A stretch of DNA of 64,000 nucleotides from Microbacterium algeriense. Its GTDB lineage: Bacteria; Actinomycetota; Actinomycetes; Actinomycetales; Microbacteriaceae. A program made the position numbers and the translations under genes. The first letter of the stretch is position 1. The number at the start of each line of letters is the position of its first letter. The stretch spans positions 1-64,000 of the forward strand of contig NZ_WAAO01000001.1 in the NCBI RefSeq assembly GCF_008868005.1, read 5' to 3'. Shown in pieces: positions 60,820-64,000 of this stretch. The notes under the pieces are model-generated. The model did not search any database. It was not told where the DNA came from and saw nothing but the letters and a program-made list of their open reading frames with translations.

Positions 60820-61896
60820 TCAGTCCTTTCCGAATCGGAAGACGGCGGGGTCGAGGCCGAAGCCGAGTCCCGGCGTCGCGAGAGGGGTGATGGTCCCGTC
60901 GAATCGCGGACCCTCCGTGATGAACGACGGCGCCGGATCGTAGGGGTTGACCCCGCGGGCGAACGTCTCGACCTGGATGCCCAGGTGGGCGGTCACCTCG
61001 GGATACACGTGGCCCGATACGGGGAGTCCGCGCTCGGCCGCCCAGGCGATCAGCTCGCGCGCCGGTGTGATGCCGCCGATGGCCACGACGTCCAGCCGCA
61101 GCGCCTCCACTCCGCCGACCTCGACCAGCGCCTGCAGCACCGCCGGGTCGGTGACCTCGTCACCCACCGCCACCGGAAGGCCGGAGCCCTGACGGATGCG
61201 GGCGACGCCGGCGGCGTCCTCGGGGAGCAGCGGGTCCTCGAGCCAGGCGAGGCGCGGTTCTCCCCACTGCGTGATCTCCGCCAGCGCGGTGTCGGCGTCG
61301 GGCCAGCCGAACCCGACATCGACCACGAGTCCGGTGGTCGAGGGCAGCTCGGCGTTGAGGATCGCCAGCAGCTCGCGCATGTATGCCGGATCCGGAATGC
61401 GAGAGATCTTCACCTGCGACCAGCCGGCTGCCTGGCGGAGAACCTCGTCGGCGACCGCTCGCGGGGTGCGGTCGGGCGAGGGATACGCGGCGACGAGCAT
61501 GGCCGCGCGCGGGGCGTCGCCGGTGCCGAGCAGCTTCCACAGCGGCGCACCCTGCTGCCGGGCGGCGATGTCCCACAGGGCGATGTCGACCAGGCCGATG
61601 GCCCGCCTGACGAGTCCGACCCGACCGACGATCGCACTGCCGCGCAGCATCCTCTCCCACGCGGCCGCGGGGTCGTCCGTCTCCGCGCCGAGCGCGTGCG
61701 GTGCCACGAGCCGTTCGACGATCTCGGTCATCGGAGCCTCGCGCGACAGGCAGTACGCGATCCCGGTCGTCCCGTCGTCGGCCGTGACCTGCACCGCCGA
61801 GTACTCCCGGCGCGTGACCGTCATCGCCCCGAGGTGCAGCGGCGCGGGCAGGGGCAGCACGGCGGTGGCCGTGTCGATCCGGGCGACGGCGCTCAT
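60820..61896 (-). CDS. Mandelate racemase/muconate lactonizing enzyme-family protein
   Basis: The 358-residue enolase-superfamily enzyme has a catalytic KIS motif (SQVKISR, Lys about 164) and metal ligands in VVDVGFGW (Asp), AWLEDPLLPED (Glu) and VGDEVTD. The C-terminal barrel has SGHVYPEVTAHLG with the general-base His. Members dehydrate sugar acids or racemise hydroxy acids. ATG 61896 overlaps the next upstream gene's stop. Confidence 0.88.
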   Translation of the reverse strand: MSAVARIDTATAVLPLPAPLHLGAMTVTRREYSAVQVTADDGTTGIAYCLSREAPMTEIVERLVAPHALGAETDDPAAAWERMLRGSAIVGRVGLVRRAIGLVDIALWDIAARQQGAPLWKLLGTGDAPRAAMLVAAYPSPDRTPRAVADEVLRQAAGWSQVKISRIPDPAYMRELLAILNAELPSTTGLVVDVGFGWPDADTALAEITQWGEPRLAWLEDPLLPEDAAGVARIRQGSGLPVAVGDEVTDPAVLQALVEVGGVEALRLDVVAIGGITPARELIAWAAERGLPVSGHVYPEVTAHLGIQVETFARGVNPYDPAPSFITEGPRFDGTITPLATPGLGFGLDPAVFRFGKD

Positions 61897-62651
61897 TCGG
61901 GCTTCTTCGCGAGGGGCACGCCGTAGTCCACCATGAACCCGCCGTCGACGTACAGGGTCTGCCCGTTCATGTACCGGGACTGGTCGGACACGAGGAAGCT
62001 GACCGCGGCCGCGATCTCGCTCGCCTCGGCCAGGCGCTTCGCCGGGATGCGCGACAGGATCGTCTCGAGGCTCAGGGTGCCCTGCTCGACGCCGTGCCGG
62101 AAGACACCGGTGTCGACGTAGCCCGGAGCGACCGCGTTCACGCGCACACCCCGAGCCGCCCATTCCGCTCCGGCCGTCGAGGTGAGTCCGATCACGGCAG
62201 CCTTGGTCGTGGCATAGGGCGCCCGCCCCGCGGAGCCGCGCGAGGAGATGGAGGAGATGTTGACGATCCGCCCCTCGCCGCGGTCGAGCATCCGCTTCCC
62301 CGCGGCCTGGAGCGCGGAGAACACCCCGTGCAGGTTCACGTCGACCACGGCGGACCACTCCTCCCACGTGAGGTCCTCGATCCCGCGGTGCCGTTGGATC
62401 CCGGCGTTGTTCACGAGCACCTCGATGGGTCCGAGCTCCGTCTCGATCTCGCCGAACACCCGGTCGACGGCGGCGTGATCCGTCACGTCGAGCTCCCGCC
62501 AGAGGATCCCGGCGGGGTTGTCGGCCGCCGTGAGCCCCGGGACCCGGTCGGTCGCGACGACCCGGTAGCCGTCCGCGGCGAGGCGCTGTCCGATCTCCCA
62601 GCCGATGCCGGCCGATCCTCCGGTGACGATGGCGACGGGAAGCTGCGTCAT
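61893..62651 (-). CDS. SDR-family oxidoreductase
   Basis: The 252-residue classical SDR has TGGSAGIG (about 10-17), VNNAGI, Ser in NISSISS and YATTK. The C-terminal LYVDGGF is typical. ATG 62651 follows AAGGAGAACAACAGC. First gene after the 21-bp inverted repeat and co-transcribed with the enolase-superfamily gene (4-bp overlap). Confidence 0.88.
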   Translation of the reverse strand: MTQLPVAIVTGGSAGIGWEIGQRLAADGYRVVATDRVPGLTAADNPAGILWRELDVTDHAAVDRVFGEIETELGPIEVLVNNAGIQRHRGIEDLTWEEWSAVVDVNLHGVFSALQAAGKRMLDRGEGRIVNISSISSRGSAGRAPYATTKAAVIGLTSTAGAEWAARGVRVNAVAPGYVDTGVFRHGVEQGTLSLETILSRIPAKRLAEASEIAAAVSFLVSDQSRYMNGQTLYVDGGFMVDYGVPLAKKPE

Positions 62652-62673
62652 GCTGTTGTTCTCCTTCAGTTGA

Positions 62674-62734
62674 GCTCCGGTCGCGATATTCCAGCCAAAT
62701 GGGCCCGAAATCCCTGGAATATCGCGACCGGAGC
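62674..62734. repeat. Perfect 21-bp inverted repeat, 19-nt loop
   Basis: GCTCCGGTCGCGATATTCCA plus G at 62674-62694 and its exact reverse complement at 62714-62734. The loop CCAAATGGGCCCGAAATCC contains the palindrome GGGCCC. It occupies nearly the whole gap between two same-strand genes, 5 bp from the stop of the upstream gene. There is no U-tract, so it may be a terminator-like, REP-type or regulatory element. Confidence 0.9.
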
Positions 62735-62738
62735 GGGG

Positions 62739-64000
62739 TCAGATGAGTCCGGCGACCAGGGAGACCGCGTGGGACTCCAGAAGCTCCAGGGCGCCGGGAG
62801 CCAGGGGGGTCTGCCAGGACTGGTAGGCCCCGCGGTCGTAGGCCTCGCGGGTCGGGAGGTACACGAAACCCGGGCCGTTCGTGAGGTTCATCACCACGAT
62901 CGGTGTGCCGGGGAACCGCTCCCGCAGGGTCGTCTGCAGCCGGGAGTAAGCCTCGCCCGGATGCCCCACGATCACCGCGTCGCCCAGCCGCCAGGCCCAG
63001 ACCGGATGCTGCACGGTCGGGCCGTCGATGTAGCCGTCACGGAGGTTGCGGGCACGCCCGAGACGCTCCTCGCGCGACCGCGGATCGATGTCCTTCCACT
63101 CCGCGGCGAGCTCGTCCAGGGTGGGCAGGTCGCGCAGCGGCAGTTCGACCGCGGACACGATCCCTGCTGCACCTTCGCCGCCGTCCGCCGGAGCTCCGGT
63201 CCACATCGCGAGCGGTGCCCCCGACTCGACGACGCCGTCCAGCGTCAGCTCCTCCCCCGGCTGCGGCAGGGCGTCCAGCGCGGCGAGCACCGCGTGTCCG
63301 AGGGAGCGCCCGTGGCGGTCGGCCACCGCGACGTCGCCTGTGTACTGCTCCCGCGGGGCCAGCTCTCCCGACGCTCCCTGCAGGAACAGGCACGGAGCGC
63401 CCGTGGCCGCCTCGACGATCTCGCGCATCGCGCCGACGTAGTCCGGCGACACCTCCCGGTGCTGCCAGGCCAGGGTCGTCGGATGGCAGGCGTAGTTCAC
63501 CAGCGTCGCCCGCACGTCGCCGTCGAGGCTGATCCGGCCGATCGTGACGGTGTCGTCGGCCGTGCCCTGCGGATTGAACCCCACGAGGGCGCGGCCGTCG
63601 AGGTCGAGCTCGCGTTCCGCCGCGAGGGTGCAGCTGCCCGTGGTCCACTCGATCAGTCCCGGTCGCGCGGTCTCCAGCGCCTCGCGCCCGGCCGCGATAC
63701 CGGCCGCGGCCAGGGCCTCGAGGTACCCGGGGATGAGCTCGCCACCCGGCAGATGTGCATCCGCCGCGCACAGCACCGCGCCCGCATGCGTATGGGAGAG
63801 CGACAGCATCAGCTGGTCGGGCTCGAGGCCGAGACCGTCGAGGATCGCCCCGCGCACTCCCTGTTCATCCGCGACCCTGCGCCACCATGTGCCGTCCACC
63901 GCGAGCAGCAGGCGTGGGCGCTCATCCGAGGCGATGACGGCGAGCGCGGTCAGCTCGAACGGCCGGTGCGCGCCCTCGGACCGCTCCCAGTCGGCCGGCC
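62739..64000 (-). CDS. Neutral ceramidase-like hydrolase, 5' end outside window
   Basis: The frame is open to the right edge, so the N-terminus is missing. About 420 residues are visible and resemble the neutral/alkaline ceramidase-like group: FELTALAVI, the zinc-binding SLSHTHAGAV (the His-x-His), NYACHPTTLAWQH and GELAPREQYTGD. No transmembrane segment is visible in this part. Members cleave amide bonds of lipids or other amides; some actinobacterial homologues lie in carbohydrate clusters. It ends just before the inverted repeat. Confidence 0.75.
   Translation of the reverse strand, partial: PADWERSEGAHRPFELTALAVIASDERPRLLLAVDGTWWRRVADEQGVRGAILDGLGLEPDQLMLSLSHTHAGAVLCAADAHLPGGELIPGYLEALAAAGIAAGREALETARPGLIEWTTGSCTLAAERELDLDGRALVGFNPQGTADDTVTIGRISLDGDVRATLVNYACHPTTLAWQHREVSPDYVGAMREIVEAATGAPCLFLQGASGELAPREQYTGDVAVADRHGRSLGHAVLAALDALPQPGEELTLDGVVESGAPLAMWTGAPADGGEGAAGIVSAVELPLRDLPTLDELAAEWKDIDPRSREERLGRARNLRDGYIDGPTVQHPVWAWRLGDAVIVGHPGEAYSRLQTTLRERFPGTPIVVMNLTNGPGFVYLPTREAYDRGAYQSWQTPLAPGALELLESHAVSLVAGLI

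Overview
High-GC (about 70%) actinobacterial chromosome, most like Microbacterium or another Microbacteriaceae member. This rests on GTG/TTG starts, DUF2510/G5/Excalibur and WYL-regulator families, an ECF42-type sigma factor paired with a DGPF/YCII gene, and dispersed repeats with a 'CTCAGCGACCC' core. No complete rRNA or tRNA gene was found.

Layout. 1-3.3 kb: gene-poor edge with an rRNA-leader-like motif, a membrane protein, a DUF2510-G5-Excalibur protein and a SulP transporter broken by an internal deletion. 3.5-11.5 kb: a lower-GC defence-type island, all on the plus strand. It holds a C5 cytosine methyltransferase fused to a degenerate HhH-GPD glycosylase-like domain, a sensor kinase with two GHKL ATPase modules, and a response regulator with an unrecognised output domain. 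These are followed by a MazG-like pyrophosphohydrolase overlapping a GIY-YIG/DUF2075 ATPase, and a PD-(D/E)XK-like protein. The first three form the best candidate for an undescribed system: a phosphorelay-like pair coupled to a methyltransferase. 11.5-25 kb: small regulatory and metabolic units (MerR/DUF4188, secreted protein plus membrane protein pairs, YCII/ECF sigma, TetR/SDR, NmrA/WYL, VOC, BKACE, MalY-type lyase).

25-37 kb: a carbohydrate regulon. It comprises a LacI regulator, a ROK sugar kinase carrying an in-frame 21-bp tandem-repeat insertion, a phosphomannose isomerase-like protein, an ABC sugar importer (binding protein and two permeases), a six-hairpin glycosidase, a secreted beta-propeller-like protein and an SGNH hydrolase. 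Three TGGTAACG-type palindromes (25250, 26608, 29778) tie it together. 37-48 kb: WYL/VOC pair, lipoprotein, purL, DUF2786 protein, TetR/MMPL efflux pair, DksA/TraR protein and VOC protein. 48-52 kb: a minus-strand phosphonate-type ABC importer operon that ends in a tyrosine phosphatase and a TetR gene. 52-64 kb: sugar-acid-type enzymes (Gfo/Idh/MocA, SMP-30, FAH, 2-hydroxyacid dehydrogenase, three SDRs, an enolase-superfamily member, a ceramidase-like protein cut by the window end) with dinB and a Zn-ribbon/endonuclease-like gene between them. Together they resemble a non-phosphorylative sugar-acid route.

The window is rich in minisatellites: 21-bp units inside the ROK gene, 10 x 16 bp at 37.1 kb with inverted copies beside it, and 19-bp units at 42.5 kb. 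It also has an 83-bp direct repeat at 26.3-26.6 kb and a perfect 21-bp inverted repeat at 62.7 kb.
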